A stretch of DNA of 64,000 bases, from positions 16,390,709-16,454,708 of the forward strand of contig OX453282.1 of assembly GCA_949710005.1 (NCBI GenBank), written 5' to 3'. The translations under genes were made by a program, and so were the position numbers. The notes under the pieces are model-generated. The model did no database searches. It worked only from the letters and a program-made list of their open reading frames with translations, and was not told where the DNA came from. The DNA is from Ricordea florida. Lineage: Eukaryota; Cnidaria; Anthozoa; Corallimorpharia; Ricordeidae. Shown piece after piece: positions 41,606 through 54,050 of the stretch (its first letter is position 1; every line of letters starts with the position of its first letter).

Positions 41606-44119
41606 TATTTCTAATAAATACAGAAAATTCTTATATGTCTCAAGACATAAAGCTATGTCAATTATGTTTTCCCCTGTGCTAAAAATGTCACAATAAATTG
41701 CAAAAAAGTCAGGCATGATCTATAATTCAACTTCATGTAAAGTACCTTAGAGCCATACATACTGGGTAAAACATATTACTTAAACTAGGTGATTGAGATT
41801 GTTGAAAGGCGAATCAAGGTCCGTAGAAGAAATTCCTTCAAACGAGCTCAATTCAGTTCATGAGTGAATTTGTCCGGTAGCAGTGAGAAATAAGGAAAAC
41901 AAAGATTATGAGCCAAGTTCGCTGCGTTTTCTCTTTCGCAACGGTTATTTGAATAAAAAAGCTACGGATTCAGCATCTCAAAATGAAGAAAAATCGTCCG
42001 CCCTCACTATAAACCATGAAGTAATCTCTATATTCATAGCGGTTTTGGAGGAAAAATTTTCTTCCTACAAGTTTTCAAGCGTTTTTGGAGGGACATAAGC
42101 ATAAAGCTGAGTGTCTCAGATTTTTCCTTTGTTAAAGAGCTGCCTAGCTGCTTTTGGTGTTGCTTTAAAACTATTATAATTTTGCTGACCAGGTAATGGT
42201 TCTTCCGTTGAGTCGCGAGCTAGATGTTTTTTTTTGACGATTTATTTGAGCTATCGAATCTTCTTTAAGTAGTTGCGTACATCAGGCTTATTTAATAACT
42301 TTAGTGACAGCATTTTCAATGTGTGAGGGTCTGTGTGAGGAGCTCCGCTTTTAGGCTGGCCTAAATCTATTTAATATTATCTGTATGATAAAAGGCACTG
42401 ATTTCTGAAATGTACACAATAATGACTAATCATTCCTATTCTTATTCATGCTGATGCAATTTTTATGGTATTTTAATAGACCAACACCCTTAATTTGCAT
42501 CACCTGACCAATAAATGATGGAGGGACAATATATTGGAAGGGGTTTAATGCCCCAATGTATGCTTTTCCAAGTAAAGGAAAAGTTGTTTGTATTTACTTT
42601 GGCAGATCTGTGAGGAATTACAATAACAAATGTCTGTGGAAGAAATATATACATGTTTCATGTCATACTAAGCTATGTGAAAAAAGCCCAAATGCAGGAT
42701 AGAGAATATATTCAAGTCACAATTTATGTAATATCTGAGACTGTCAAAAACAAATAACAACTTGTGTTAACATGGTAACAGGTATCTGGTGCATTCAACG
42801 TGGTTAAATAAATATTAACTCTTACACACGTATACGTTGTGGTTCAATTTTATCCTTGTATCAGAGATGGTTTTGTTTTTTTTGGTTATAGTAATTTGAT
42901 GATAATGAAAGAAAATAAAATTTGAATCAAGGATAAAATTGAAGCATGAAATATACTTTCTTATAGGTTCTGCATGGAAAAGATGTTGCCGATTTGTTTA
43001 AATAATGGTGCCCTATAATGGATATCCTTAAAACAGCTCGAGGTAAGCACACGACTGAAAACTCTATGTGATCTGCAAAACAATGCATCTTGACATAAGT
43101 GTTCAAACAATTCTCTATTTAAGGGCACGTTTCACGGAATCCATGGTGGAAAATCGCCTGAAATGAATATTTATGAGACTGTTTGCAAGTTCACTCTTCA
43201 TGAAATAATATTGTAAATACAACATGATAAAAACTATAACACAAGCAAGGCGTGATTTCTTACAGGACTTTCGAACTACACTAATTTTAAGAAAAGTCGA
43301 AAGCCTGCGCCTGTTCCATGCACCTACAGGAAGAGCAAGAAATTTAAGAGCTCAATCTTAATACAGTCCCGATAGTACGCGCGATGTGATTGGTCCAGCG
43401 AACAGCGTCCTTTATCAGAGTATAAAGGACGGTGTTCATATCATCTCCCGGCCTTACGCAGTAAAAGAAGTGGCGGAACTTTTCAAAGACTTTTCGTTGA
43501 ATATTCTGACCGAGCTCGAACAAAGCATCCCTTACACTTAGACGAATGCGAAGATAAGGAGCTCTAGGAAAATATAGATAACACGTTCTAAAAACAAGCG
43601 GGATATTCTAAAACGCAGTTCGGGAACAACTAAAGGAAAACAGCTTAATTTTTTCCTGATGAAATAAACAATTTTGACAAGAAATATCCTTTTTGGCTAT
43701 TACTTTGCCAGAGTGGTAAACGTTTTGACACAATTTCCCATTAGCTGCTTAAATTTTGCTACGAGCAACAAAAACTTCAGCTGGTAAGAAATGAGTCAAT
43801 AAGTGAAATTTTTACCAGGACCGTAGCTTTGAAGACTGCTATGGTAAAAATGTCACGAAAACTTAAGATTTTTCCCAAGATCTAGTTGCAAGATTCAGTT
43901 TAAAAAAAAGAGTCTTCTGCAACGAAGGTACCAAACACGGTAAAAAATAGGACTAAATGTTCATTCATTTGGTCAAAAGGATTTAAAAGCAAGCTTTCTC
44001 CTGGCATGAAACAAATCGAATGTTTGTTAATTTTGCCAATTTCGAAAACGATTGGCAAATTTATCGGTAATTGGGGTAATGTCTGTCAATTTTGGAACAC
44101 CACGGGGGTATAGGTACTT
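41606..44119. other. Intergenic DNA, no gene seen
   Basis: AT-rich, with only short frames of no recognisable type. It contains a small perfect hairpin (CGTCCTTTAT-cagagt-ATAAAGGACG, 43406-43431) next to a CCAAT-like ATTGG at 43389, which could be part of a promoter. No transcript can be inferred. Confidence 0.5.
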
Positions 44120-44620
44120 GCAATAAGACATAAGACAAGATACATGGAAATTTCCAAGTACCTTGCAGCCAAACATATGGAAAGGTACATGAAGATTCCC
44201 ATTCTACCTTGAATGAGACATATGGTAAGGTACATGGAAATTTCCATGTACCTTGCAGTGACACATATAGGAAGGTACATGGAAATTTCCATGTATACCT
44301 TGCAATGAAACATAATGCAAGGTATATGGAAATTTCCATGTACCTTGCGATTAAACACATGGCAAGGGACATGGAAATTTCCATGTGCCTTACAATTAAA
44401 AATATTGCAGGGGACATGAAAATTTCCATGTACCTTGCAATGAATCATACCTTGGAGTGACACATAAAGTAAGGTACATGGAAATTTCCATGTACCTTGC
44501 AATGAGACATATGGGAAGCTACATGTACCTTGCAATAAAACGTAAGGCAAGGTATATGGAAATTTCCATGTACCCTGCAATGAAACATAACGCAAGGTAC
44601 AAGGATGCACAAATAACACA
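44120..44620. repeat. Palindromic minisatellite
   Basis: Eight to nine units of about 45-65 bp, most centred on the palindrome GGTACATGGAAATTTCCATGTACC and linked by GCAATGAAACATA-type spacers. Both strands look open because the palindrome encodes similar residues either way. Unit length varies, so copies have slipped. Confidence 0.92.
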
Positions 44621-45178
44621 GAGTGCAACCTTGTCCTACGCGTGTTTGAAACTCATCGCTTTAATCTTTAAGACAAATTTCAATTGCACATTTACTGAAG
44701 AGGTGATGGTTCTGTATTTTGGTATGTTTAAATTATAACGACCATGCAGGATGAAAGGTTAATATCAATTTAATTAATTTAACTTGCCGATTTGTACAAA
44801 TTCAACTATACATGCTCGTGCAAAAGGCATATAAAACAATAACTTGCCTTGGTTCACTCACTCTCCTTCATATAACTTTATATATACTTTCTTATTTTTT
44901 CTCGTATGAAAGCAGCACAAAAGGTTGATCAAGGTGTATCGTCACTCAGGTTTAGTTTAAGTTTTTTTTAGTTTTCCACAGATTTATTTGAGATACTTAT
45001 GCGTCTCATTTGCAACCTTGCTGTTCTCATTTAACTTTGGAAATTAATCAACACTCCGTTGGCAGTGTTTCTGTCCATACGTTTCCACCTGTCACTTCCC
45101 AAGGTCTCTATTCTGTCTACCGAGAATCTTCCCAGTACTCTTTTTCAAACGAAGACTCGTCCACCGTGATTACTTTCC

Positions 45179-46374
45179 TTAAAACAGGAACTTCCATGTA
45201 GCCATGAATATTAACAGCTGGTCTTTTAGAAGTTTGTTGTTGAGAACAACTTCTTCCAAAGCTAAATGGGCAGCTGAACCTGGCTTAAGCCAACAGATCT
45301 GCTTAGCTTCTGCTGAGGGGATGTGCGTGTGGTCACACTTGTGGAAATGTGTGTTGCCTGACCATTTGTGCTTGTTGACAATGTGGTTAAGCACAGATTT
45401 CATTTCTCGCTAGGGAGCTGGACATTACCACCACAGGTTGCAGTGCACCACCACAGGTGGTTCGAAATTGACTGAATCCATGTCGACAATTCCTCGCATC
45501 CATTTTGTTGTCTTACTCGTTAATTTTTTTACAACCCACTTTGACAGGTGCCAGACATCATACTGATGATTTATTTCAGTTTTGATCTTTTTTCATAAAG
45601 CTGTTTATGGACACATGTCTGTCAGTAGCTATTAGGTGTATTTCAACCCCATCCACATCTAGGCTTTCAAGGCATCGTTTGAAGCCCTCCTTTTCCATTG
45701 CATTTGAGGAAGTGGCTTCTGTTACTCGCACAACACTTAAAGCTACAACCTTACTAGTATCATCACCCATCAATGTATAAGTACCATATTTAGCATTATG
45801 TCCAGGGCTGACACAACGCCCATCACCATTTAAATTTACAGCATCCTTGACTGCTAGCTCTTGTCTCACCATTTGCTGTTCATTTTCCCATGGCTCATTT
45901 AAAATTGGGAACAGAAACCGCTGCTGTGTATCATAAAACGCACTCTCGCTGATGAACTGTAAGTTTAGACATGAGGCTAGGCGACTCATCCTTGCAAAGG
46001 TGTTTCCTGTGAACAAAATAGAAGCTGCCAACAACAGGTTTCCCACAGGCTTTCTTTTAATGGTTTGCTGGGAGTCCCAATTGGTTACATGTCCATCATG
46101 ACAAGTCAGTTCAACTGATAGCATGCCCCCAATTGTCTTTCTTTCTTGGTCAATCATGACCTGACCACACTTAGGGCAATGTGTAAGCAGCTGATCCAAA
46201 CAAGACTTGAAAACCAAATATTTTTTTTTCAGTGTCAGGAGATTCTGTTTCCTCCTCTAGCTCTATCTCACCCTCTGACTCATGCCCATCAGAGGAAAGG
46301 ATTTTTTCATCTTTGATGCCTTTGAGTTTATACAGAACTTCGCTGAGGACTTTTTCGTGTTCGTTGCCTCTCAC
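45179..46374 (-). pseudogene. Kolobok-like transposase remnant
   Basis: The frame from 46217 has a zinc pair (HCPKCGQVMI), then SVELTCHDGHVTNWDSQ, GNLLLAASILFTGNTFARM and ISESAFYDTQQRFLFP, and the transposase core NGDGRCVSPGHNAKYGTYTLM, VTEATSSNAMEKEGFKRCL and IATDRHVSINSFM. After a TGA near 45578 the C-terminal part continues in shifted frames to 45179 (VNKHKWSGNTHFHKC, AHLALEEVVL). An acidic exon-like frame at 46374-46171 precedes it and is out of frame. By recollection this core (GDGRCDSPGHNAKY) is that of Kolobok-type transposases; no terminal repeat was identified. Confidence 0.75.
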
Positions 46375-46725
46375 TTTCAGTTCGTCTCACAGCTTCTGTT
46401 TGTCTTCTACCACTTATTGCTTTTTTTTCGATTTTGTCAGATATTTCTGCGTTGTACTATATTATAACAAAACCTTTGAGCAAAGACCGTTGAAGTGAAG
46501 AGTCTGACCTTTGAATGAAACCGCGCGCGCCAGACGTAACGTGTTTTCGTTGGCGCTAAAAGATAATGTATTACTTCTCAAGGGAAGGGTGAGGGTTGAA
46601 CAGTTCCAAGATTCGATCTTTTATATTATTCCTCGTGAAGCGAGGTTACTTATCGTGTCGCTTCCGGTCAGACCACGTGGCTCGCAAGCCCGAGTAAATC
46701 GAGCCGAGAGTTTTTATATATGTAT

Positions 46726-46972
46726 TGTAACTGTGACTGGCGGCACATGAGAGCCGTGGCGATGAACAGAACAACAAAACGTTTAACCATACACAAGGCT
46801 GAAAAAACTTACAAGTATCATCATAAACATTCATTAGAAATCCGTAGAACTAGAAAGAAAACCTAAAGCAAACGACTAACAAAACACTTGGGAAACTTGA
46901 AGAAAGCCTTAGTGAAACTCCAGGTAATTTCACGGTGGCCTCGTGCCTGCCAATGCCCAGGCCCCTTGCGCA
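46726..46972 (-). repeat. BEL/Pao 3' LTR
   Basis: 247 bp. On the minus strand it begins TGCGCAAGG and ends CAGTTACA. Matches 53447-53689. A purine-rich GGAGAG lies just inside, as expected of a polypurine tract. Confidence 0.85.
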
Positions 46973-47049
46973 TGCATGGCTCTCCAAAATGTAAACCTTG
47001 CCTTACATTTTAACAACAACTATAACTATCTCGATAACAGTCCTAAAAC

Positions 47050-48313
47050 TTATTTCCTACAAAAAGCGTTCATAAAGGTTCCGGTTCCTCGTCGGGGAAT
47101 CCCGGTCTCTAAACATTGCGCCTCCAAAAGTAAGACGAGCTTGTTAACAGGCCTTTTTAACTGGGAGTCATTGCCTGTCAGCACTGTCGCCGATCGGACT
47201 CGATCTTGATCATCAGGATGCGTGGCTTCGACCTTACCCAAAGGCCATCTGTTTCCCGGAGACTGGTTTTTCTTCAATAATACCACATCTCCAACCTTGA
47301 AATTTCTTTTTGGCCGACTAAACTTGATTCTTGTTTGTAACTGTTGCAAGTACTCCTTGCTCCACCTTGACCAAAACTCTTGTGCGTGTGTCTCCGTTTC
47401 CTTCGGTAGTATAAGTCTTCTCTCTTAAATTCTCCTGGTGGAGGTAGCACGAGCCTTGTCTTTCCTGTCAGCAGCATACTTGGCGACAATGGTGGCTCTG
47501 AAAGAGGATCGCTGAGTGTCTCTACCGTCAGAGGCCTGTTATTGATTGTAGATTCTGCTTCGCAAAGGAATGTTCTCAGCGATTCTTCGTCAAGACGATT
47601 TCCATGCTCTCTAATAAGACCACTCGTGACGTTTCTGATTGACATTATTTGCCTTTCCCACACGCCTCCAAAGTTACTCGCAGATGCAGGATTCTTAATC
47701 CAATCGATCTTGGCTTTAAGAGTTCTGCTTTGACCTTTTGGCCGTCTACCTCGTCAATAGCTTTCTTGAGTTCGGCTTCCGCACCAATAAAATTCGTTCC
47801 TCTGTCTCAACGAATTTCTCTGACTGGTCCTCTTCTGCAGATGAAATGTCTCAATGCTTGAATAAAGGAATCAGTTTCTAAGGAGTCTGCAACTTCTATG
47901 TGTACAGCCCTACTTGCAAATCAAGTAAACAGTGCTCCGTATCTCTTGACGACAGACCTTCCTCGTTGTACGTGCCAAGGGCCAAAGAAATCAACTCCGC
48001 AGTAGCTGAAAGGCGGTGCTGGCTCCACGCCCGACCTCGGCAAGTCTGCCATCTTCAGCTCTGCTAAAGTACCTCGAAGGTAACGACATGTTACGCATTT
48101 GGAAATAAACTGCCTAACCATCGAATTTCCGCCGACGATCCAATAGCCACCAGCACGTAGTTCGTTCATAGTAATTCCTCTTCCACTATGGTGTGTTCTC
48201 TCGTGCGCGAAGCTGATAGCCAGAGAAGTAATGTGGCTTGACTTTGGTAAGATGACAGGGTTTTTTAGTGACTCAGATAGTGTTGCCTTCCGTATTCGCC
48301 CGCCAACTCTCAT
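47050..48313 (-). pseudogene. BEL/Pao integrase and pol C-terminus
   Basis: From the right: HERTHHSGRGITMNELRAGGYW...CVTCRYLRG is the HHCC zinc domain, then GVDFFGPWHV (first Asp), then, after a stop near 47920, DRGTNFIGAEAELKKAI (second Asp) and the Glu region with FLCEAESTINNRPLT. The C-terminal DUF5641-like part (FKVGDVVLLKKNQSPGNRWPLGKVEATHPD) ends at 47050. The frames are cut into four pieces by stops and shifts. Confidence 0.88.
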
Positions 48314-48561
48314 GACACCCTCACTGTCTAGGAAGGGTCTAACGTGCGAAGCGTACTTGTTTTCTCCGGCACGGGCTTCTTCTCCTTTGCCACATCCCGG
48401 CTACCGTACTTAGCGTTCGCTTGAACGATTTGGAGACTTCTTATTCCTGATGGATACGCTTGTTTTAGTACTTGTCTTATGATCTCCACTTCTGCTTCCT
48501 GTAAGTTGGCGACATTAAGTTTTGCACTTGCAGGGGGGTTGCTAACACACCTTTGCTCTGG

Positions 48562-50464
48562 TCATCCTGCACTGGACTCCTTCCCTTTAGACATGACCTT
48601 TTCTCTGAACTTCTTCTTGTACTTTAGGCATAGTGCAACAGCTACCTTCGCCTTGTGCCAGCTTGAGAACCTGAGAAGTCTCTCAAATATGACATCACTC
48701 TCTTTCACTACACAGGTGTTAACCTTAGTTCTCTTCACTTCGGGGGAATCTGGGTCCACAATGTCTTTGTATGACTTTTGTTTCAGCCAACTGCTTGTAG
48801 GTTTTTTAAGGAAGTTAGGGCCTTGAAACCATTGTGATTTCTCAACAAAGTTTTTAGGTGACATACCCTTTGAACCTTCGTCTGCAGTATTTAAATTGGT
48901 TCCGACGTAATGCCACTGTGATGGGGTGGTGTGATCATGAATGAGTTGAACACGGTTGGCAACATAGACGAGAAACCGACTGGATTCGTTACTTATAAAG
49001 CCTAGGACGGCTTCACTGTCCGTCCAATAGTGATCCTCAATGTTCTCAAACTCTAGCTCATCCTTTAGAACATCACCAATCTTAACAGAGACTGAGGCTG
49101 CAGCTAACTCTATCCTTGGAATGCTGTCGCTCTTGTTGGGGTCACTCGCGCCTTTTCCATAACAAAAGAGACATGTACTTTGCCGCGTTCGTCTTCGAGT
49201 CTTAAAAACGAGCATTGACCGTAACCACGAAGCGTCAGACATACAGTGGAGTTGCGTGGACACAATCTTTCCAAACTCCGAGGGCTTAAAGCTTCTTGGT
49301 AATTTCAATATTTAAGTAGATACAGCTCATTTCGCCATCTTTCCCATCTGCTGCGGGTGGCATCGTCGGCTGGCTCATCCCAGCTATTAGTGTGACAGAT
49401 GTCCTGCAAAAATTTTCTTTCCGACCAGTACTACAGGAGCGATGAAACCCAAGGGATCATAAATCGAACTGATGGTCGATAGGATGCCTCTCCGCGTGCA
49501 AGGTTTATCCTTAAGTTCAATCCTGAAGTTGAACGTGTCTGACTGAATACACTAAATAACTCTATGGGTAACTTGTCCTGGCCAAGTGTGAGGTTCTTCA
49601 CCTGTTCTGCTCTGTGTTCTTGAGGGATTGAGCTGATGATACGCTCTGTGTTTCCCACAAACTTGGTTAAGTTAAATCCACCATTTTGGCAAACTGCTTT
49701 GGTATCCTTTGCTAGGTTAATAATCTCATCTTCGGTGCTTGCCGATTTGAGAACTTCGTCCACATAAGAGTTCTTTCTAAGAGTGGTGGCTGCTTCTGAC
49801 CCATATTCATCTTCGTTGTCGTCAGCAGTGAGTTTAAGTGCATAATTAGAACATGCAGGGGATGAAACTGCACCGAACAAAACACTGTCATGCAATACTC
49901 CTCGGCCTCCTTCTGTAAATCGCCGTCTGGCCACCATAGGAACCTCAGAAAACTTTGATCTTCCTTCCTTACTCTTACTTGAAAGAACATTTTTTCAATG
50001 TCTGCCATAAAAGCTTACTTTTCTTGCCGGAACCTGGTAAGAACACCGACTAAGTTACTGGTGAGATCTGGTCCCTGGAGCAATTTGTCATTCAAAGAAT
50101 GTCCTTCGAATGAGGCCGAGCAATCAAGCACCACGCGTATTTTCGTTAGCTTTTGCGGGTGATAAATTCCGTGATGCGGCAGGTACCAGGTTCTGCCCAA
50201 CTGATCCTTAAGATCGTCATCCACCTTCCGAGCGTACCCTTTCGAAATGATATCAGACATAAAGCTGCAGTAATCCAAGTAATACTTGTCATCAGACATT
50301 ACACGTTTCTTGAGACTGTTCAGGCGCTTCTCAGCTTGAGCGTAGTTGCTTGGGAGCTGAGTGTTCTTATGTTTGAAAGAGAGGGGCATTTCATAGTGCA
50401 CGTTCTCGAGATGAACGATACCAGTTTCCACAGTCTCGTAGAACTTGATGTCTTCGCGCGACAT
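48562..50464 (-). pseudogene. BEL/Pao reverse transcriptase and RNase H
   Basis: RT pieces at 50464-50015 (LPHHGIYHPQKLTKIRVVLDCSA), 50008-49712 (FMADIEKMFFQVRV) and 49937-49431 (GAVSSPACSNYAL, NSYVDEVLKS). The catalytic box reads YVDE where the family has YVDD, a change of a metal-binding residue. RNase H follows in 49308-48562 (LHCMSDAS, IPRIELAAA, YWTDSEAVLGFI, VGTNLNTADEGSKG). Three frame changes divide them. Confidence 0.88.
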
Positions 50465-50714
50465 GACATTCCCTTTTCCTTTTCGGAGAAGTCAAGTTCA
50501 AACACTCGTTCAACTGCCTGCGGTGTTATCTGTTCCTTGACCGTCTTTGAAAGACTACATATCCTCGCGGGGATGAGGTGTCTTGCTGATTAAGGTGAAT
50601 TATATTGCACGTTAAGATGCTACTCTAACAGGAAGTATAGAGAGGACCGTTTATTTACCATCCGAGCAGCGACTGTACAGCATATGGATCTGATTCTCCA
50701 CCGTAAACAATTTT

Positions 50715-51260
50715 TCATGGTCGTAGGGCACTTGGCCAGTTCAATCCGATAAGAAGTCCCACTTCAACATCTTCCGTGTAGGGGGAACGTTCGGCACTAA
50801 CATCCTTTAAATGAGACATCCTACTGATTACAACAGGTCGTGGTATTTCACTGCGGTCCGCTGGAATGATGTTTCGGGTGAAAATTCTGGGCAACTCTAA
50901 CTTTGCACTCTCGCCCTTGACATTAGCTACGACCAATCCTTCAATGGCCTTCGACGTTACGCTGTGTGTTCCAGGGATTGTAGTCAATGTGAGGTCAGTG
51001 CTACTTCCTTCAACGCCAAGAGCCTTAGCTACGCTTTCATTCACAAACGTTCCACCGCTGGCATTGTCCAGTAAAGCATAAACTCGTATTTTCTTCGCTG
51101 GATTACTCTTATAAAACAACCAGACTAGCAATATACTCATGTTAATCGGCACATCTCCAGCTTCAGTTATGTTATAGGTGGCAGTGTGATTGCTTCTAAC
51201 TCGAGGTCTGTCTTGAGATTGGTTCCTATCACCTTTGTCGTTCGATTTTTTTAATTCCAT
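50715..51260 (-). pseudogene. BEL/Pao aspartic protease
   Basis: YALLDNASGGTFVNES aligns with the BEL/Pao active site (usually LLDxGS) but reads DNASG, so the catalytic triad is altered. The following LTLTTIPG, VISRMSHLKDV and VGLLIGLNWP are typical of BEL/Pao. Open throughout its 181 codons, yet the neighbouring frames are broken. Confidence 0.8.
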
Positions 51261-53397
51261 CAGGGTCGTGTAGTGACGTTGGATGCTGCTTGTTGCGCGT
51301 CTTGCACGTTTGCCTTTCCTTGCACTCCTTTACAATGTGCTGGTCGCCAAAGCAGCCGATGGACAGTTTCTTCCCTACTGCAAAGTCTCGACGGTCGCTC
51401 AGAGATTTCTTCAAAAACTGTTCACACTCGTTTAAAGATTGGCTTGCTAACATATTGCTCTGAAAACACAGGATCTGTGGCAAGATCAGCTTTTTCACGC
51501 GCGAATTGAGAGAACTCTTCGAAGTCGGCTATTCTTCCCTTTGCACTTTTTGTCCTATTGTTCTTTTCAGTCCATTTGGTTCGCAGGTACTTAGGTAACT
51601 TTTCCCACAGTTGACTCAGTATATGAGCAGTGTTTAAATCATCCATATCAGACATGCCTTTCCATAGCAGACTTAGCTTGATCCAGGGCAATAGAGAAAT
51701 CTTGGAGGGCTAAACCATCGTTTGGTCTGATTGGTGGCCAAGAAGACAATTTCGGGATATGGGCATTAGCTATCTTGAATGGATCACCGAATTGTCCCTT
51801 TAAAAGTCTCTTAGCTTCTTCATAGGATCCTTCCATTTTCCTTTGCAGACAACCGTTTATAATTTCTTTGGCTTTACGTGACGTGCATTGACCCAGAAAA
51901 AAAAATCTCTCATGATAATCTTCAACCTTTGATTCAATTAATGACTCAAAGCCAGTCATGAATAATGGATACTCCATAGCATCACCATAAAGCATAGGAG
52001 GCCCGTTCGATGGCAAAAGACTCCTTGCTTGCTGGTTAACAATAGTCTGAGACAACTCAGTTTGTTTTTGTTGAATTTCCACAATGTCTTGGAAAGGATT
52101 GTATTTGACTAACAAACTTGTTGAACAACCCCTTGGTGGTGATGGTGGCAGACACCATACCTGATTAGAAGCAGTATACGTAACAGCAGGAGTCGTTGCT
52201 AAAGATGGGTATGATGAAGAATGTACACTCGAGGGGTGTCCATGTGGTTCTGCTGCATAGGCCGTAGTCTCTTCCTTACTCTGTGATGCACCAGTATTTA
52301 TCGGTGTTGTGTAAATGGGTCCTTTCTAAGGTACCGTAAATGCACTAAGAGGACTACCTTGTAAGGGCTGTTGATAATCTGTAATGCCTAAAGAACTTAA
52401 AAATTGTTGCTGCGAAAATGGTTCCAAACCGGCAGAGTTACCTGATTGTATTGTACAAATCGGAGGACTTTGTGTATGAACAGGTGCAAAGGTCTTCATT
52501 CTTCATTTCTTCGTAAATCCTTTATGCTTCCCTTGCTTGAGCTAAACTCTGCTTTAGCTCTAAATGTTCAGCTGCCATTTTAAGCGCTTGCTTTTCCTTC
52601 AGAAATGATGCTTCAATTTCCAGTGCTGCAACCTTAGTTTTTGCTTCCATCAACTTAGCTATAGATGAAATTGAAGATGAGGTGGACCGTTTAAAGTGAT
52701 TTGACTTTCTTGTGCGATGAGACCCACTAGAGATAACAGAGTTTACTTCATTTGACTGATGCCTTTTCGCCTTGGACAAATATTCAATGACAGACTGTTT
52801 AAACTTAAAGACATCTTCATCGTGAGCATCGTACCATAAATTGACATCAACAATAACAGTTTTATCTTCTAACGCGTCAACATAATTATCCTGAGCATCT
52901 TGCAGTTTAACAAGCAAATTGTTAAGACCTTCCATTTCAACTGACACAAATTCATAATTGTTAAGATCAGCAAGTAGAGGTTTCATTTTGTTTATCTGTC
53001 TAGTTACGTGACGTAACGCCACAGTTCTATGATCCTTTAACTTTTGTAACTCGTGTTGTTTACCTTTATCCGTTGGAAGTTTCCTCCTTTCGCCCACTCC
53101 TAGGGCTTCAGCATCACTGACCGTCGATTTTGCTCCCATATTCAGCGAACCTTGAACCTTTACTGAATTAGGACGTTCCGTTTCTGATGCTGCATCCGTT
53201 GGCTGAGTGTGAAGCACCGATATAACACGAAACTGTTCCGTATCCACTGTTGGGGAGTGCGAACGCGAAACTTGCAAACTCAGCAAATTGTCGTCCTCAA
53301 AAATAAGCCGCAAATTCCCTGCCTTCACCTTCCATGACCGTAAATATCCCTCAAACCGTAAAACCAGATCAAAAGCTATAGATACATGAAAGCACAA
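51229..53397 (-). pseudogene. BEL/Pao gag
   Basis: Pieces: 53397-52522, with a charged coiled-coil-rich protein; 52115-51648 (LYGDAMEYPLFMTGFESLIESKVEDYHERFFFLGQC), the central gag domain; 51691-51422; and 51498-51229 with a degraded zinc-knuckle part (IGCFGDQHIVKEC, one Cys lost). Frame changes at 52500, 51650 and 51490. The stretch 52116-52521 is Pro/Thr/Gln-rich linker. Gag coats the RNA and builds the particle. Confidence 0.82.
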
Positions 53398-53446
53398 CCG
53401 TAACTATCCTTGTAAATCCATAAGAACCATGAGGTCGTGAAATTAC

Positions 53447-53689
53447 TGTAGCTGTGACAAGCGGCACATGAAGTGGCGATGAACATAACAACAAAACGTT
53501 TAATCATACACGAGGCTGAAACAACTCACAAGTATCATCATAAACATCCGTTAGAAATCCGTAGTACGAGAAAGAAAAACTAAAACAAACGACTTACAAA
53601 AAACTTGGGAAACTTGAAGAAAGCCTTGGTGAAACTTCAGGTAATTTCACAGTGGCCTCGTGCCCGCCAATGCCGAGGCCCCGTGCGCA
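53447..53689 (-). repeat. BEL/Pao 5' LTR
   Basis: 243 bp, beginning TGCGCA and ending AGCTACA on the minus strand. Partner of 46726-46972. Confidence 0.85.
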
Positions 53690-53729
53690 TGTTCCTAATA
53701 AGCAAGGGGGTAAGCCCGCTGGTCAGGAT

Positions 53730-53738
53730 ACCAGCAGT

Positions 53739-53782
<44 letters not shown>

Positions 53783-53999
53783 TATGATGCTTCGAGCCAA
53801 CAGGGATGCCACACGCCAGAAGGATCCAAAAGGATTCGTAGTCCAAACCTCGAGTAATGAAATTTGTAGGCAATTGTGGAAAACGAGGACGGACAACTTC
53901 GAGCGAAAAAAAATATATATATACAGTAGAAAATCTAAAAAAAAGTTTAAAAATTGAATAAAAATAGACGTTTCGGTCAAAGACCTTCATCAGTTGCAG

Positions 54000-54046
<47 letters not shown>

Positions 54047-54050
54047 CGTT
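53730..54050 (-). repeat. Penelope-type remnant with TA tracts and hammerhead-like motif
   Basis: (TA)n at 53743-53778 and 54004-54043 enclose a piece that shares a GAAGGATCC-AAAGGAT block with 2206-2232. On the minus strand 53967-53993 reads CTGATGA, a stem AGGTC-TTT-GACC, and GAAACGTC, the core of a hammerhead. The flanks ACTGCAA and TATTTTT do not pair, so stem I is lost and activity is unlikely. Confidence 0.65.

Larger units (their letters stand above)
46726..53689 (-). mobile_element. BEL/Pao LTR retrotransposon, full-length but decayed
   Basis: LTRs at 46726-46972 and 53447-53689 enclose, on the minus strand, gag, protease, reverse transcriptase, RNase H and integrase in canonical order. 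The LTR copies differ by many substitutions and small gaps, so the insertion is old. Flanking five-base words (TGTAT and TGTTC) agree at only three positions. No envelope frame is seen. Confidence 0.92.

Noticed and set aside
43406..43431. Hairpin read as a rho-type or histone-type terminator
   Set aside because: Loop and flanks do not fit the histone stem-loop, and no gene ends there; noted only as a possible promoter feature.
44061..44740. Long open frames on both strands with repeating MEISMYLA and KFPCT-type peptides
   Set aside because: They are the six-frame shadow of a palindromic minisatellite; the residues repeat with the DNA unit and there is no start context.
53605..54005. Open frames with IYIYIYIY repeats
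   Set aside because: They translate a TA microsatellite.
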